Positions 16,533 to 25,141 of a DNA stretch of 64,000 nt are shown one piece after another. The DNA is taken from assembly GCF_037963835.1 (NCBI RefSeq), contig NZ_CP150145.1:2728001-2792000 (forward strand). Reading direction: 5' to 3'. Below the pieces are notes generated by a model. The model saw only the letters and a program-made list of their open reading frames with translations, did no database searches and was not told the origin of the DNA. A program made the position numbers and the translations under genes. The stretch is from Paenibacillus sp. FSL H8-0332. GTDB lineage: Bacteria > Bacillota > Bacilli > Paenibacillales > Paenibacillaceae. Positions within the stretch are counted from its first letter, which is position 1. Each line of letters opens with the position of its first letter.

Positions 16533-18215
16533 ATGAAGTCTGGGTCAAACCGAAAGTCGCAAAATGCGGGAGCAGACACTACCCCGGGACCGGGACAGCC
16601 GCAAGGCGGTGTTCCTTTGGGTCTTGCGGATACGGTTGCCCAAAGTCTGCTCCACATTCAGAAGGAGCTTGGAGACAGCCCGGATCTCCTTATCCGCAGA
16701 ATCGAGATTGGGGGAGAACGCCGGCTGGAAGCGGCCGCTGTTCATCTGAGCGGGCTGGCGGACTCAGCTGCTGTGAATGAATTTGTGCTGGGCTCACTGC
16801 TGAATCATACAGAGGAGCTGTTCCTCGACAGCCCCCCTGGCATTGCTGACAGCCCGCGGGAACAAGCTTCGCTCCCGCAGCAGATCCTTAGCCGTGCTAT
16901 GGAGATCGGTGACGCGGAGCTCCAGCAGGATTGGAAGGAGATTATGCTCGCCATTCTGTCCGGGGACACTGCGATTCTGCTGGAGGGTTGCCGGGTAGCG
17001 ATTCTATGCGGAACCAGGGGCGGGGAGCAGCGGGCGGTCAGTGAGCCTTCCTCCCAGCTTGTAGTCCGGGGACCGAAGGACGGGTTCGTGGAGTCGGTGG
17101 CTACGAACATCTCGCTAATCCGCCGCAGAATCAAATCCACCAAGCTGCATCTGGAAGTCTTGAGGATCGGCTCGGAGACCCACACTCATGTGGCGCTGAT
17201 GTACATGAAGGGGATTGCGGGGGAGGAGCTGATCCGCGAAGCCAGAGACCGTCTGAATAAGATTGCTATGGATGAGATCCTGGAATCCGGCTATATTGAG
17301 GAGTTAATTCAGGACAAGACTTTCACTCCGTTTCCGACCATATATAACTCAGAACGGCCGGATGTGGCTGCGGGCAATCTGCTCGAAGGCCGGGTAGTCA
17401 TTATTGTGGACGGCACGCCGTTTGTGCTGATTCTTCCGGCGGTGTTTACGCAGTTTTTTCAGTCTGCCGAGGATTATTCCCAGCGGTTCGATATTGCCAT
17501 ATTGATGCGGCTGGTCCGTTATTTGAGCTTCCTTGTTCTGATTCTGGGTCCTTCAGTCTATCTCGCTCTGACCACCTACCATTATGAGATGATTCCGACC
17601 ACGCTGCTGATTAATCTGCTCTCCCAGCGGGAGAATGTACCCTTCCCGGCCTTTGTAGAGTTGCTCTTGATGGAGACAGCCTTTGAAATTCTGCGTGAAG
17701 CCGGGGTGCGAATGCCGCGCGCCATCGGGCAGACGGTCTCTGTGGTGGGTGCGCTTATCCTGGGAACGGCGGTGGTTGAGGCCGGAATTATTACGCCCAT
17801 CATGGTTATCGTAGTGGCGTTGACCGGGATTGCCAGCTTTGCCCTTCCAGCGTACAACCTGGCGATTGCCGGAAGAATTATCCGGTTTGCTTTCCTGATC
17901 CTGGCCAGTATATTCGGCTTCTATGGAATTACACTGGGCTTGATCCTGCTTGTAGCACATATGAACAGCCTCAGATCCTTCGGTGTGCCTTATCTCTCCC
18001 CCTTCGTGCCGCTCTCGGTTAAAGGTCATAAGGATTCTCTGCTCAGACTGCCGCTCTGGCTCGTTGGGCCGGACAAACCGCCAGAGCAGATGCGTGCAGA
18101 GCTGCCGGAGTATATGCGGCTGAATACGGGTCATGAGGAGCAGCTCGCCCCGTTAATTCACAAGAACAATAAAGCTGCCGGACAGCGGGCTGAGGAGGAG
18201 AGCCATGAAAAATAG
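16533..18215 (+). CDS. Spore germination receptor A subunit (GerAA/GerKA family)
   Basis: A 560-residue GerA-family A subunit. The first ~290 residues are hydrophilic (including VESVATNISLIRRRI, typical of the cytosolic domain); then come five or six membrane segments from about residue 295 (FVLILPAVF, YLSFLVLILGPSVYLAL, and the block GALILGTAVVEAGIITPIM). Such subunits sit in the spore inner membrane and, with B and C, sense nutrients to start germination; the A and B subunits assemble the ligand-gated channel. The ATG follows GGGAGGGGGAG. The end overlaps the C-subunit gene by 11 bases. The germinant is not predictable. Expression would be expected in the forespore under sigma-G; no clear promoter was identified. 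Confidence 0.93.
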   Translation: MKSGSNRKSQNAGADTTPGPGQPQGGVPLGLADTVAQSLLHIQKELGDSPDLLIRRIEIGGERRLEAAAVHLSGLADSAAVNEFVLGSLLNHTEELFLDSPPGIADSPREQASLPQQILSRAMEIGDAELQQDWKEIMLAILSGDTAILLEGCRVAILCGTRGGEQRAVSEPSSQLVVRGPKDGFVESVATNISLIRRRIKSTKLHLEVLRIGSETHTHVALMYMKGIAGEELIREARDRLNKIAMDEILESGYIEELIQDKTFTPFPTIYNSERPDVAAGNLLEGRVVIIVDGTPFVLILPAVFTQFFQSAEDYSQRFDIAILMRLVRYLSFLVLILGPSVYLALTTYHYEMIPTTLLINLLSQRENVPFPAFVELLLMETAFEILREAGVRMPRAIGQTVSVVGALILGTAVVEAGIITPIMVIVVALTGIASFALPAYNLAIAGRIIRFAFLILASIFGFYGITLGLILLVAHMNSLRSFGVPYLSPFVPLSVKGHKDSLLRLPLWLVGPDKPPEQMRAELPEYMRLNTGHEEQLAPLIHKNNKAAGQRAEEESHEK

Positions 18216-19404
18216 AATCTTCTGCCTGGGCCTTCTGTCAGTCTTTGTATTACTGCTGCTTACCGGCTGCTGGGATAGCGTTGAACTCAACCGGCGGGCG
18301 ATTGTCTCGGGGGTAGCGATCGACAGGGGTGACTCTGAGGCGGAGAGATACAAGCTGTCCTTTCAGGTGATTGTGGCAGAGGAAATCTCCGGGGAGAAGA
18401 GCAGAGGCATATCGCCGGTTGCGCTGTATACAGGAACAGGCCGCACGATGTTCGAGGCGCTGGCGGACGCTTCCCGCCAGACCGCCCGCTTCCTTTCCCT
18501 GGGACATGTGCGGGTACTGGTGATCTCGGAGAAGTTCGCCCGTGAGGGCATCAAGGACCTTCTGGATGTGCTGGAGCGGGAGAGTGATACCCGGCTGAAC
18601 AGCCTGGTTTTCATCTCCAAGGGTCAGCCTGCGCGTGAAATCATGTCCACGATGACCGTGTTCAGCAAAATCCCGGCCAATGATCTGGTAGAGAAGCTGG
18701 AGACGACCTCCAAGCAGTTCGGCTATAACTTCCGCATGGCCGTGGATGATGTCATCCGGGGCATTCAGATCAGGGGAGGCGGTCCGATTATCAACGGGGT
18801 ATTCACCAAAGGAGAGTGGACTCCGTCAGCAGGCACCAATGACAGCCTGATGAATATTGAACCCCGGTCGATCCTGAGCGTCTCCTCCCTTGCGGCATTC
18901 AAGGATGACAAGCTGAAGGGCTGGCTTACGGGTGACGCTGCGCTCGGCACCGTTCTTTTGCATAATCGGATCAAAGAGTTCCCGGTTCTGCTCAAGCATC
19001 AGGGCAGTTATCTCTCCTTCAATATCTATCAGTCTCAGGTGTCGCTTGCGGTCGAGTCGTCTGACCCCGAGCATCCCGTCTTTACGGTCAAAATCAGGCA
19101 GCAGGCCGCGCTCAAGGAAGCTCCGAATCCGCTGGATCTTACCTCTCCTGAAGTGCTGGAAGAGCTGTCAGACCAGCTTACAGAAGAAACCGTTAAGCAT
19201 ATCAAGACAGCCGTAAGCTCCGCCAAAAAAATGGGTAGCGATTATATCGGCTTTGGACGGGCCTTGCAGCGGAAGGACCCGCACGGCTGGAAGAAGGTCA
19301 GGGACCACTGGGAGGAGGTATTTGCAGGCTGTGAAATCCGGTTCGACGCGGATGTGGTCATTCGGCATACGGACATGCGCAGCAACTCTTTTCAGATTAA
19401 TTAA
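18205..19404 (+). CDS. Spore germination lipoprotein, C subunit (Ger(x)C family)
   Basis: A 399-residue lipoprotein. The signal peptide has Lys-Asn-Arg, a hydrophobic core and the lipobox LTGC with Cys at about residue 22, followed by WDSVELN, the family hallmark. The mature protein, about 375 residues, has the three-domain GerBC fold (late motif GSDYIGFGRAL, near residue 345). It is anchored on the outer face of the spore inner membrane as part of the germinant receptor. The gene begins within the A-subunit gene and is followed after 36 bases by the B-subunit gene, giving order A-C-B. Confidence 0.92.
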   Translation: MKNRIFCLGLLSVFVLLLLTGCWDSVELNRRAIVSGVAIDRGDSEAERYKLSFQVIVAEEISGEKSRGISPVALYTGTGRTMFEALADASRQTARFLSLGHVRVLVISEKFAREGIKDLLDVLERESDTRLNSLVFISKGQPAREIMSTMTVFSKIPANDLVEKLETTSKQFGYNFRMAVDDVIRGIQIRGGGPIINGVFTKGEWTPSAGTNDSLMNIEPRSILSVSSLAAFKDDKLKGWLTGDAALGTVLLHNRIKEFPVLLKHQGSYLSFNIYQSQVSLAVESSDPEHPVFTVKIRQQAALKEAPNPLDLTSPEVLEELSDQLTEETVKHIKTAVSSAKKMGSDYIGFGRALQRKDPHGWKKVRDHWEEVFAGCEIRFDADVVIRHTDMRSNSFQIN

Positions 19405-19440
19405 GTCTGGCGGTAAGGTAACCGGTGAGGAGGTTCAGGG

Positions 19441-20541
19441 ATGGGTAAGGTCAAAATCGGACTCGGCGAATTTTTCAGCCTGACGCTTTTATTCGAGCTG
19501 GGCACGGCGCTGGTTGTTAATCTGGGTATGGGGTCAGGCCGGGATGCCTGGCTCTCGATCCTGCTCGGCTGCGCGGCGGGGCTGATGATGTTCACAGGAT
19601 ACGCCTATCTGTACCGCAAGCACCCGGACCAGCCTTTTACAGCCTATACACGGCAAATCCTCGGAAAATATATCGGGGTACCGGTAGGTCTGGTGTACAT
19701 TGTTCTCTACATAAATCTGGCCGCCCGGGATCTGCGCGATGGCAGCACTATGCTCGCTATGGCAACTATGCATAACACTCCGCTGTTCATCCTAAGTGCC
19801 CTGATGCTGCTCTCTGGAGCTTATGTGCTGCATAAGGGATTGGAGGTACTGGCTAGAACTTCCATGGTCTTTGCACTGGTCGTTCTGGGGATCGGCCTGT
19901 TCGGGACAGTGATGCTGATACTCTCCGGTACGATCAATCTGAACAGACTGTTGCCTGTACTGGAGAATGGCTTCCCGCCAGTGCTCAGCTCGGTGCTTCA
20001 TCAGAATTATATGTTTCCGTTCGGGGAGATGGTGTGCTTCACTATGCTGATGCCTTATCTGTCCAGTGTCAAAAAAGGGCCCTGGGTTATCGCCGCCGCC
20101 ATGCTGTTCTCCGCACTCCTGCTCAGCTTCACTATGGCGCTGAATATCTCTGTCCTGGGTGCCGATATTGTGGCGCGCTCGCCGCTCCCGCTGATGCCGA
20201 CAATCAGCAAGATTTCCATTTCGGATATCATCCAGCGGGTGGATATTTTCGTGGTGATGGTGCTGATCATCGGGGTGTTTTTCAAAATGGCCGTGTTCTT
20301 CGCTGCCGCGCTGATCGGAATTTCGGACCTGTTCAAGCTGCCGTACCGGAGAATGCTCTATCCCTGTGCGCTAATCATTCTGTTCACCTCCATGCTGGAT
20401 GCGCGCAGCTTCATTGAACATCTGGATGAGGGCGGGACGCTGCTGTACAGGGTATACCCTTATTTAATGATAGTCATTCCGGTGCTGCTCGTTATTGTAA
20501 CGGCGGTCCGTGATCATTTCTCCGCTCCCCGGCCGGGCTGA
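19441..20541 (+). CDS. Spore germination permease, B subunit (GerAB/endospore permease)
   Basis: A 366-residue, ten-helix APC-superfamily protein. Hydrophobic segments run throughout from FFSLTLLFELGTALVV, and the family-typical Pro and Gly breaks are present. GerAB-type subunits bind the germinant (amino acid or sugar) in the membrane. GGAGG (19429-19433 region) precedes the ATG. Its 3' end overlaps by 28 bases a small membrane-protein gene on the opposite strand, and no terminator is visible between them. Confidence 0.92.
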   Translation: MGKVKIGLGEFFSLTLLFELGTALVVNLGMGSGRDAWLSILLGCAAGLMMFTGYAYLYRKHPDQPFTAYTRQILGKYIGVPVGLVYIVLYINLAARDLRDGSTMLAMATMHNTPLFILSALMLLSGAYVLHKGLEVLARTSMVFALVVLGIGLFGTVMLILSGTINLNRLLPVLENGFPPVLSSVLHQNYMFPFGEMVCFTMLMPYLSSVKKGPWVIAAAMLFSALLLSFTMALNISVLGADIVARSPLPLMPTISKISISDIIQRVDIFVVMVLIIGVFFKMAVFFAAALIGISDLFKLPYRRMLYPCALIILFTSMLDARSFIEHLDEGGTLLYRVYPYLMIVIPVLLVIVTAVRDHFSAPRPG

Positions 20542-20771
20542 CGGCCGCTTACCCAGTAGATGACATCCGGCACGATCAGAAGCAGCACCAGAACAGCCGC
20601 AGTCAGCTTTTCGGAAGTGGTATACAGCAGATAATTCAGAATGTAGCCGATATTCTCCGCGCCGTAGCCCAGCATCCAGTCCAGCAGGTACAGGTACAGC
20701 AGGGAGAGGGCCGACAGCAGGAGGATTACGGCATATTTACGCAGCAGCAGCTTTCTTATTTTCTTCTTCAT
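20514..20771 (-). CDS. Small two-helix membrane protein, unknown
   Basis: An 85-residue protein with a basic start (MKKKIRKLLLRK) and two hydrophobic stretches, about residues 13-35 and 55-74, separated by a Tyr-rich loop. No family was recognised. The start is well supported: AAGGAG lies 9 bases before the ATG on the minus strand. Its last 28 bases overlap the end of the germination permease gene tail to tail, so the two transcripts would be antisense to each other at their ends. It may share sporulation timing with its neighbour, but nothing in the sequence proves it. Confidence 0.65.
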   Translation of the reverse strand: MKKKIRKLLLRKYAVILLLSALSLLYLYLLDWMLGYGAENIGYILNYLLYTTSEKLTAAVLVLLLIVPDVIYWVSGRQPGRGAEK

Positions 20772-20894
20772 TTCTACAATCTCCTTCTGCCAAGTTTATG
20801 CGTAGTATGAATCAATTGCCGGACTGGCATACAAGAATAACGGACGCACGCCTCATTTGCCTGTGAAAGCTTATCATCCATCCCGATTTATGTT

Positions 20895-20915
20895 ACATTA
20901 GTATGAAACTAATGT
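20895..20915. promoter_or_regulatory. Inverted repeat in leader of metH/metF-like gene
   Basis: ACATTAGT (20895-20902) and ACTAATGT (20908-20915) are perfect 8-bp arms around ATGAA. It lies 22 bases before the GTG start and ahead of the ribosome binding site AGGGGAGG, so it could be an operator or a translation-modulating hairpin. It does not look like an S-box or T-box. Confidence 0.45.
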
Positions 20916-20937
20916 CAGTCAAGGGGAGGTTCTTGCG

Positions 20938-22812
20938 GTGAAGCCGGATTTGCGCTCTGCATGGGAGAATAACGTGTTGGTCGGAGACGGAGCGATGGGA
21001 ACCTTTTTGTATCAAAAGGGTTTCCCGGTCGGCATCTCTTACGAGGAATTGAATCTGACCTCTCCGGAGGTCATTGAGGATGTGCACCGGAGCTATATCA
21101 ATGCAGGTGCTGTACTGCTGGAGAGTAACACCTACTCGGCAAACTACGACAAGCTGTCCAAGTTCGGACTGGAAGCCAAGGTCGCGGATATCAACCGTGC
21201 GGGGGTCCGCATTGCCCGCCGGGCTGCCGGCGAGAACGGTTATGTAGTCGGTGCCATCGGCTCGATCCGCGCCGGCAAACGGGCGAACCTGTCCTCATCC
21301 GAGCTGAAGAAATTCTTCTCGCAGCAGATTGCTGCCCTTCTGGAGGAAGCGCCTGACGGGATCATGCTGGAGACCTTCTATGATGTCGAGGAGCTTCATC
21401 TGGCGCTGAAGGCTGTGCGCAAGCTCAGCGCTCTGCCGGTGATCTGCCAGCTGGCTGTGGATGATTCGGCGCGGACGCTGGACGGGTTAACCCTGCCGGA
21501 AGCCTTCCATATCCTGCAGCAGGACGGAGCGGATGTGATCGGCTTCAACTGCAACACCGGACCGAACGGGATCAAGCGTGCGCTTGCAACGCTGCAGGGC
21601 AAGCTGGTGCTGCCGGTGTCGATCTATCCGAATGCAGGGGTAGCCGATTATGTAGACGGCCAGTACCGCTATGGAGCTTCGCCGGAATATTTCGGCCAGA
21701 TGGCTCCGGTATTCGCGGATATGGGCAGCCGGATTATCGGGGGCTGCTGCGGGACCACTCCCCGGCATATCGCTGAAATCTCCGCTGCACTGAAGGGCTA
21801 TGTGGTTGAACCGCTGCCTGAACCCGCTGCAGTCAGTGCGGTTGAACGGATCGCGGTGCAGGAGCATCTGGCGGATGACGGGGGGCAGGAAGGCGGCGAA
21901 CCGACGCTTGTCGATCTGATCAAGGAACGTCACACCGTTATCGTAGAGCTTGACCCTCCGCGGGACCTGGACATCGCTAAGTTTATGAAGGGGGCAGAGG
22001 CGCTGCGCCGGGCCGGAGCCGATGCGCTGACACTAGCCGATAATTCGCTTGCTGTAACCCGGATGAGCAATATGGCGCTTGGGCATCTGGTGCAGGCCCG
22101 CACAGGGCTGCGGCCGCTGGTGCATGTTGCCTGCCGCGACCGCAATCTCATCGGTACACAGTCCCATCTGATGGGCTTCGACGCTCTGGGCATTGACCAT
22201 GTATTGGCCGTGACCGGAGATCCTGCAAGGTTCGGGGATCTGCCCGGCTCAAGCTCGATCTATGACCTGACATCATTTGAAATTATACGTATGATCAAGC
22301 AGCTTAATGACGGTGTGGCCTTCTCCGGCAAGCCGCTCAAGCAGAAGGCGAAGTTCGTTATCGGCGCGGCGTTCAATCCCAATGTCAAGCATCTGGACAA
22401 AGCGGTTGAGCGGCTGGAGAAGAAGATTGCCTCGGGTGCGGATTATATTATGACCCAGCCCGTGTATGATCCTGAATTGATTGCCCGTATTGCCAAGGCA
22501 ACAGAGCATCTGGATATCCCGATCTTCATCGGGATTATGCCGCTGGCCAGCGGACGCAATGCGGAGTATCTTCATAATGAGGTTCCGGGCATTCAGCTCT
22601 CCGCCGAGGTCCGCAGCCGGATGGCCGGACTGGAAGGCGAAGCAGGCCGGGCCGAAGGGGTTAAGATCGCCAAGGAGCTGCTGGATGCGGCCACCACGCA
22701 TTTTAACGGCATTTATCTGATTACGCCGTTTATGTTCTATGATATGAGCGTACAGCTGCTGGAGTATATTTGGGAGAAGCAAGGACGTAAGTTATCCCCC
22801 TTGTTTCGCTAG
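20938..22812 (+). CDS. Bifunctional homocysteine S-methyltransferase / methylenetetrahydrofolate reductase
   Basis: A 624-residue fusion like B. subtilis YitJ. The first ~300 residues are a homocysteine S-methyltransferase barrel with zinc cysteines in GFNCNTGP (about residue 204) and GGCCGTTPRHI (about 269-270). From about residue 325 follows an MTHFR barrel (VELDPPRDLDIAKF, then GIDHVLAVTGDP, then ADYIMTQPVYD). It supplies methyl groups to homocysteine for methionine synthesis and reduces methylene-THF. No cobalamin-binding domain is present. The GTG start is set by AAGGGGAGG 8 bases upstream. It lies between a germination locus and the yicC-remA-gmk cluster. Confidence 0.92.
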   Translation: MKPDLRSAWENNVLVGDGAMGTFLYQKGFPVGISYEELNLTSPEVIEDVHRSYINAGAVLLESNTYSANYDKLSKFGLEAKVADINRAGVRIARRAAGENGYVVGAIGSIRAGKRANLSSSELKKFFSQQIAALLEEAPDGIMLETFYDVEELHLALKAVRKLSALPVICQLAVDDSARTLDGLTLPEAFHILQQDGADVIGFNCNTGPNGIKRALATLQGKLVLPVSIYPNAGVADYVDGQYRYGASPEYFGQMAPVFADMGSRIIGGCCGTTPRHIAEISAALKGYVVEPLPEPAAVSAVERIAVQEHLADDGGQEGGEPTLVDLIKERHTVIVELDPPRDLDIAKFMKGAEALRRAGADALTLADNSLAVTRMSNMALGHLVQARTGLRPLVHVACRDRNLIGTQSHLMGFDALGIDHVLAVTGDPARFGDLPGSSSIYDLTSFEIIRMIKQLNDGVAFSGKPLKQKAKFVIGAAFNPNVKHLDKAVERLEKKIASGADYIMTQPVYDPELIARIAKATEHLDIPIFIGIMPLASGRNAEYLHNEVPGIQLSAEVRSRMAGLEGEAGRAEGVKIAKELLDAATTHFNGIYLITPFMFYDMSVQLLEYIWEKQGRKLSPLFR

Positions 22813-22850
22813 TAATAATCAATTACAATAGTGTAATGGATGTGATTCCG

Positions 22851-23741
22851 TTGTCATTTAGTATGACCGGATACGGTCAGTCAGCCCTGCAACTCGGCGG
22901 ACACAAGATTACGTTCGAGGTCAAATCGGTGAATAACCGGTACTGCGAAGTTGTGCTGCGCTTGCCCAGGGAATGGGCGGTGTATGAGGATAAGCTGCGT
23001 AGAATGGTTCAGGCCCATATCAAACGGGGACGGGTAGATGTCATTATTAATAGAGAAGTCACCGATGGGGCGGCTGGCGCTCATATGCTGGACCACCGCA
23101 TGGTGAAGTCCTATCTTGAGGCAGCGGAGGTTCTGAACCGGGATTACGGCTTTCAGGGAGAATTGTCCCTTCAGGATATCCTTGCTCTGCCCGGTGCTAT
23201 GGAATCGAAGGAAGAGTCTGCTGCGGCTGACTCCTCCGGAGAACTTGCGGGTCTTCTGGAGCAGGGGCTTCATCTTAGTCTGGAGGCCCTGCTGGAGATG
23301 CGCGGGCGTGAAGGCTCCTATTTGACAGCTGAGCTGACGCGGCGGCTTGACCGTCTCGAAGAGCTGCATGCCGGTATTAGCGGGTTTGCTCCTCTGGTTG
23401 TAGAGGAACAGCGCGAGAAGCTGCGGCAACGGCTCAGCCTGCTGAATGACGGGAGCTTCCCATGGGATGAGCATAAATTCGGCATGGAGATTGCCATTTT
23501 CGCCGACCGCTGCAATATAGATGAGGAGCTAACCCGGCTTCACAGCCATTTCGGCCAGTGCAGTGCCTTGCTGCTGGGCAGCGAACCTGCTGGACGCAAG
23601 CTCGATTTTCTCATTCAGGAGATGAACAGGGAGACCAACACGATTGGGTCGAAGTGCAGTCATCTGTCGGTGGTGAACCTCACGCTTGATATGAAGGCGG
23701 AGCTCGAGAAGATACGTGAGCAGGCGGCGAATCTCGAATGA
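22851..23741 (+). CDS. YicC/YloC family endoribonuclease
   Basis: A 296-residue protein of the YicC/YloC family, recently shown to include endoribonucleases. Start signature SFSMTGYGQ and the C-terminal block FLIQEMNRETNTIGSK are diagnostic. The best start is TTG 22851, because GGATGTGAT (22838-22846), a near match to the anti-Shine-Dalgarno sequence, lies 8 bases ahead; an ATG at 22836 is in frame but lacks one. As in B. subtilis it stands first in the yloC-remA-gmk-rpoZ-coaBC-priA string. Confidence 0.9.
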   Translation: MSFSMTGYGQSALQLGGHKITFEVKSVNNRYCEVVLRLPREWAVYEDKLRRMVQAHIKRGRVDVIINREVTDGAAGAHMLDHRMVKSYLEAAEVLNRDYGFQGELSLQDILALPGAMESKEESAAADSSGELAGLLEQGLHLSLEALLEMRGREGSYLTAELTRRLDRLEELHAGISGFAPLVVEEQREKLRQRLSLLNDGSFPWDEHKFGMEIAIFADRCNIDEELTRLHSHFGQCSALLLGSEPAGRKLDFLIQEMNRETNTIGSKCSHLSVVNLTLDMKAELEKIREQAANLE

Positions 23742-23786
23742 CAGGGAGCAAGCTATGATGTAACTTATGGGGGGAACAACCGGAAC

Positions 23787-24047
23787 ATGGCAATCAAATT
23801 AATCAACATCGGCTTTGGGAATATCGTGTCAGCGAACCGCATTATTTCCATTGTCAGCCCGGAATCGGCACCGATTAAGAGAATTATCCAGGAGGCCAGA
23901 GACAGGCATATGCTGATCGATGCCACCTACGGAAGGCGGACGCGGGCTGTGATTATTACGGACAGCGACCATGTGATTCTCTCGGCTGTACAGCCTGAGA
24001 CGGTAGCTCACCGCCTATCCAGCAAAGACGACGATAACGACGAATAA
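23787..24047 (+). CDS. remA: Extracellular matrix regulator RemA
   Basis: An 86-residue DUF370 protein. [19 protein letters not shown] and the middle [23 protein letters not shown] match RemA, a DNA-binding protein that forms ring-like assemblies and activates biofilm matrix and osmoprotection genes in B. subtilis. The tail SSKDDDNDE is acidic and slightly longer than usual. It is followed 18 bases later by gmk, a pairing that is constant in Firmicutes. Confidence 0.93.
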   Translation: MAIKLINIGFGNIVSANRIISIVSPESAPIKRIIQEARDRHMLIDATYGRRTRAVIITDSDHVILSAVQPETVAHRLSSKDDDNDE

Positions 24048-24065
24048 CAACAATTGGAGTGTATT

Positions 24066-24635
24066 ATGTCAAAAGGATTGCTGATTATATTATCCGGCCC
24101 CTCCGGTGTCGGTAAAGGTACGGTATGCACAGCGTTGCGGCCGAAGATGCCTGAACTCGTCTATTCTGTTTCTGCCACCACACGCTCACCGCGTGCGGGT
24201 GAAGAGAACGGAGTCAATTATTTTTTCAAATCCAGAGAGCAGTTCGCTGATATGATTGAAGGCGACAGGCTGCTGGAATATGCGGAGTACGTAGGCAATT
24301 ATTACGGTACTCCGCGTGACTTTGTAGAGAGAACCCTTGAGAGCGGAAGAGATATTATTCTGGAGATCGAGGTTCAGGGAGCTCTCAAAGTCAAAGAGAA
24401 ATTCCCCGAAGGGATCTTTGTATTCCTTCTTCCCCCGTCCATGGACGAGTTGAAGGACCGTATTCGCGGACGCGGAACAGAGCATCCTGATGTGATCAGC
24501 CACCGCATGTCTGTGGCAGAGGACGAGATCGGTTTGATCCGGCATTATGATTATGCCGTGGTGAATGATGAGATTGATCTGGCCTGCAAGCGAATAGAAA
24601 GCATTATTATCGCCGAACATTGTAAGGTGCGATGA
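24066..24635 (+). CDS. gmk: Guanylate kinase
   Basis: A 189-residue kinase that phosphorylates GMP to GDP. The P-loop is GPSGVGKGT (residues 11-19), and the GMP-binding region [19 protein letters not shown] follows. TTGGAG (24054-24059) lies 6 bases before ATG 24066. The frame is open a little upstream from a TTG, but this is the ribosome binding site itself. It belongs to the remA-gmk-rpoZ-coaBC-priA group, which links nucleotide balance, transcription and replication restart. Confidence 0.95.
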   Translation: MSKGLLIILSGPSGVGKGTVCTALRPKMPELVYSVSATTRSPRAGEENGVNYFFKSREQFADMIEGDRLLEYAEYVGNYYGTPRDFVERTLESGRDIILEIEVQGALKVKEKFPEGIFVFLLPPSMDELKDRIRGRGTEHPDVISHRMSVAEDEIGLIRHYDYAVVNDEIDLACKRIESIIIAEHCKVR

Positions 24636-24690
24636 ACAAGTTCTACAGGATTGGTCCATATTTACAGTAAAAGATGAAGAGGTGCCTTAC

Positions 24691-24891
24691 ATGCTATATC
24701 CATCCATTGACGAACTGGTGACTAAGGTCGACAGCAAGTATTCCCTGGTAGTCGCTTCAGCCCGCCGGGCCAGAGCACTTCGTGAAGGCGGCAAGACCGA
24801 TATCGTTGCGCCTAAATCGCATAAGTATGTCGGGGTTGCGCTAGAAGAGATCTATGAAGACCGTATTATTGTAACGCGCGGCGAGGAATAG
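24691..24891 (+). CDS. rpoZ: RNA polymerase omega subunit
   Basis: A 66-residue omega subunit. MLYPSIDELVTKVDSKYSLVVASARRAR is the usual N-terminal pattern, with the Ala-Arg-Arg-Ala segment that contacts beta-prime. GAAGAGG (24676-24682) precedes the ATG at 24691. An in-frame GTG at 24682 overlaps the ribosome binding site and is less likely. Omega helps assembly and stability of RNA polymerase. It follows gmk as in most bacteria. Confidence 0.93.
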   Translation: MLYPSIDELVTKVDSKYSLVVASARRARALREGGKTDIVAPKSHKYVGVALEEIYEDRIIVTRGEE

Positions 24892-24942
24892 GACGGTTCT
24901 AACGGCACAGGGCACTAAATGCCTGGTGCAATAGAGAATCCG

Positions 24943-25003
24943 TATATTTCCCGCTGAAATGGTGCCGTCTGAACAAGGGCGGCAGTGCCATTTCTGCCGG
25001 GTA
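24943..25003. repeat. Dispersed hairpin repeat, copy B
   Basis: Outer arms GAAATGG (24956-24962) and CCATTTC (24988-24994) correspond to GAAACGG/CCGTTTC of copy A with both sides changed, keeping the pairing. Inner arms CCGTCT and AGGGCGG, and the left flank ATATTTCCCGCT, also match the other copies. It lies between rpoZ and coaBC, upstream of two further hairpins. Confidence 0.7.
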
Positions 25004-25025
25004 AGTAATTTTATATTTTGACAAT

Positions 25026-25071
25026 AGCCCGTACCGGGCTGTTCCTGACAACCGGAAGGTTGTTATTTTTT
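25026..25071 (+). terminator. Tandem hairpins with T-run between rpoZ and coaBC
   Basis: AGCCCG/CGGGCT (25026-25040) is followed by ACAACC (25048-25053) and GGTTGT (25058-25063), then seven T residues (25065-25071). The second hairpin is a good Rho-independent terminator; together they may form an attenuator ahead of coaBC. Confidence 0.7.
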
Positions 25072-25141
25072 TCTCTATTGATAAGGATATGTGCAGGTCT
25101 ATATAGATGGGTACAGATTTCAGAAGCGGGGGGAGAGCATA

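Noticed and set aside
20771..20938. S-box or T-box riboswitch before the metH/metF-like gene
   Set aside because: Too short (167 bases), with no S-box core or T-box sequence; only a short inverted repeat is present.
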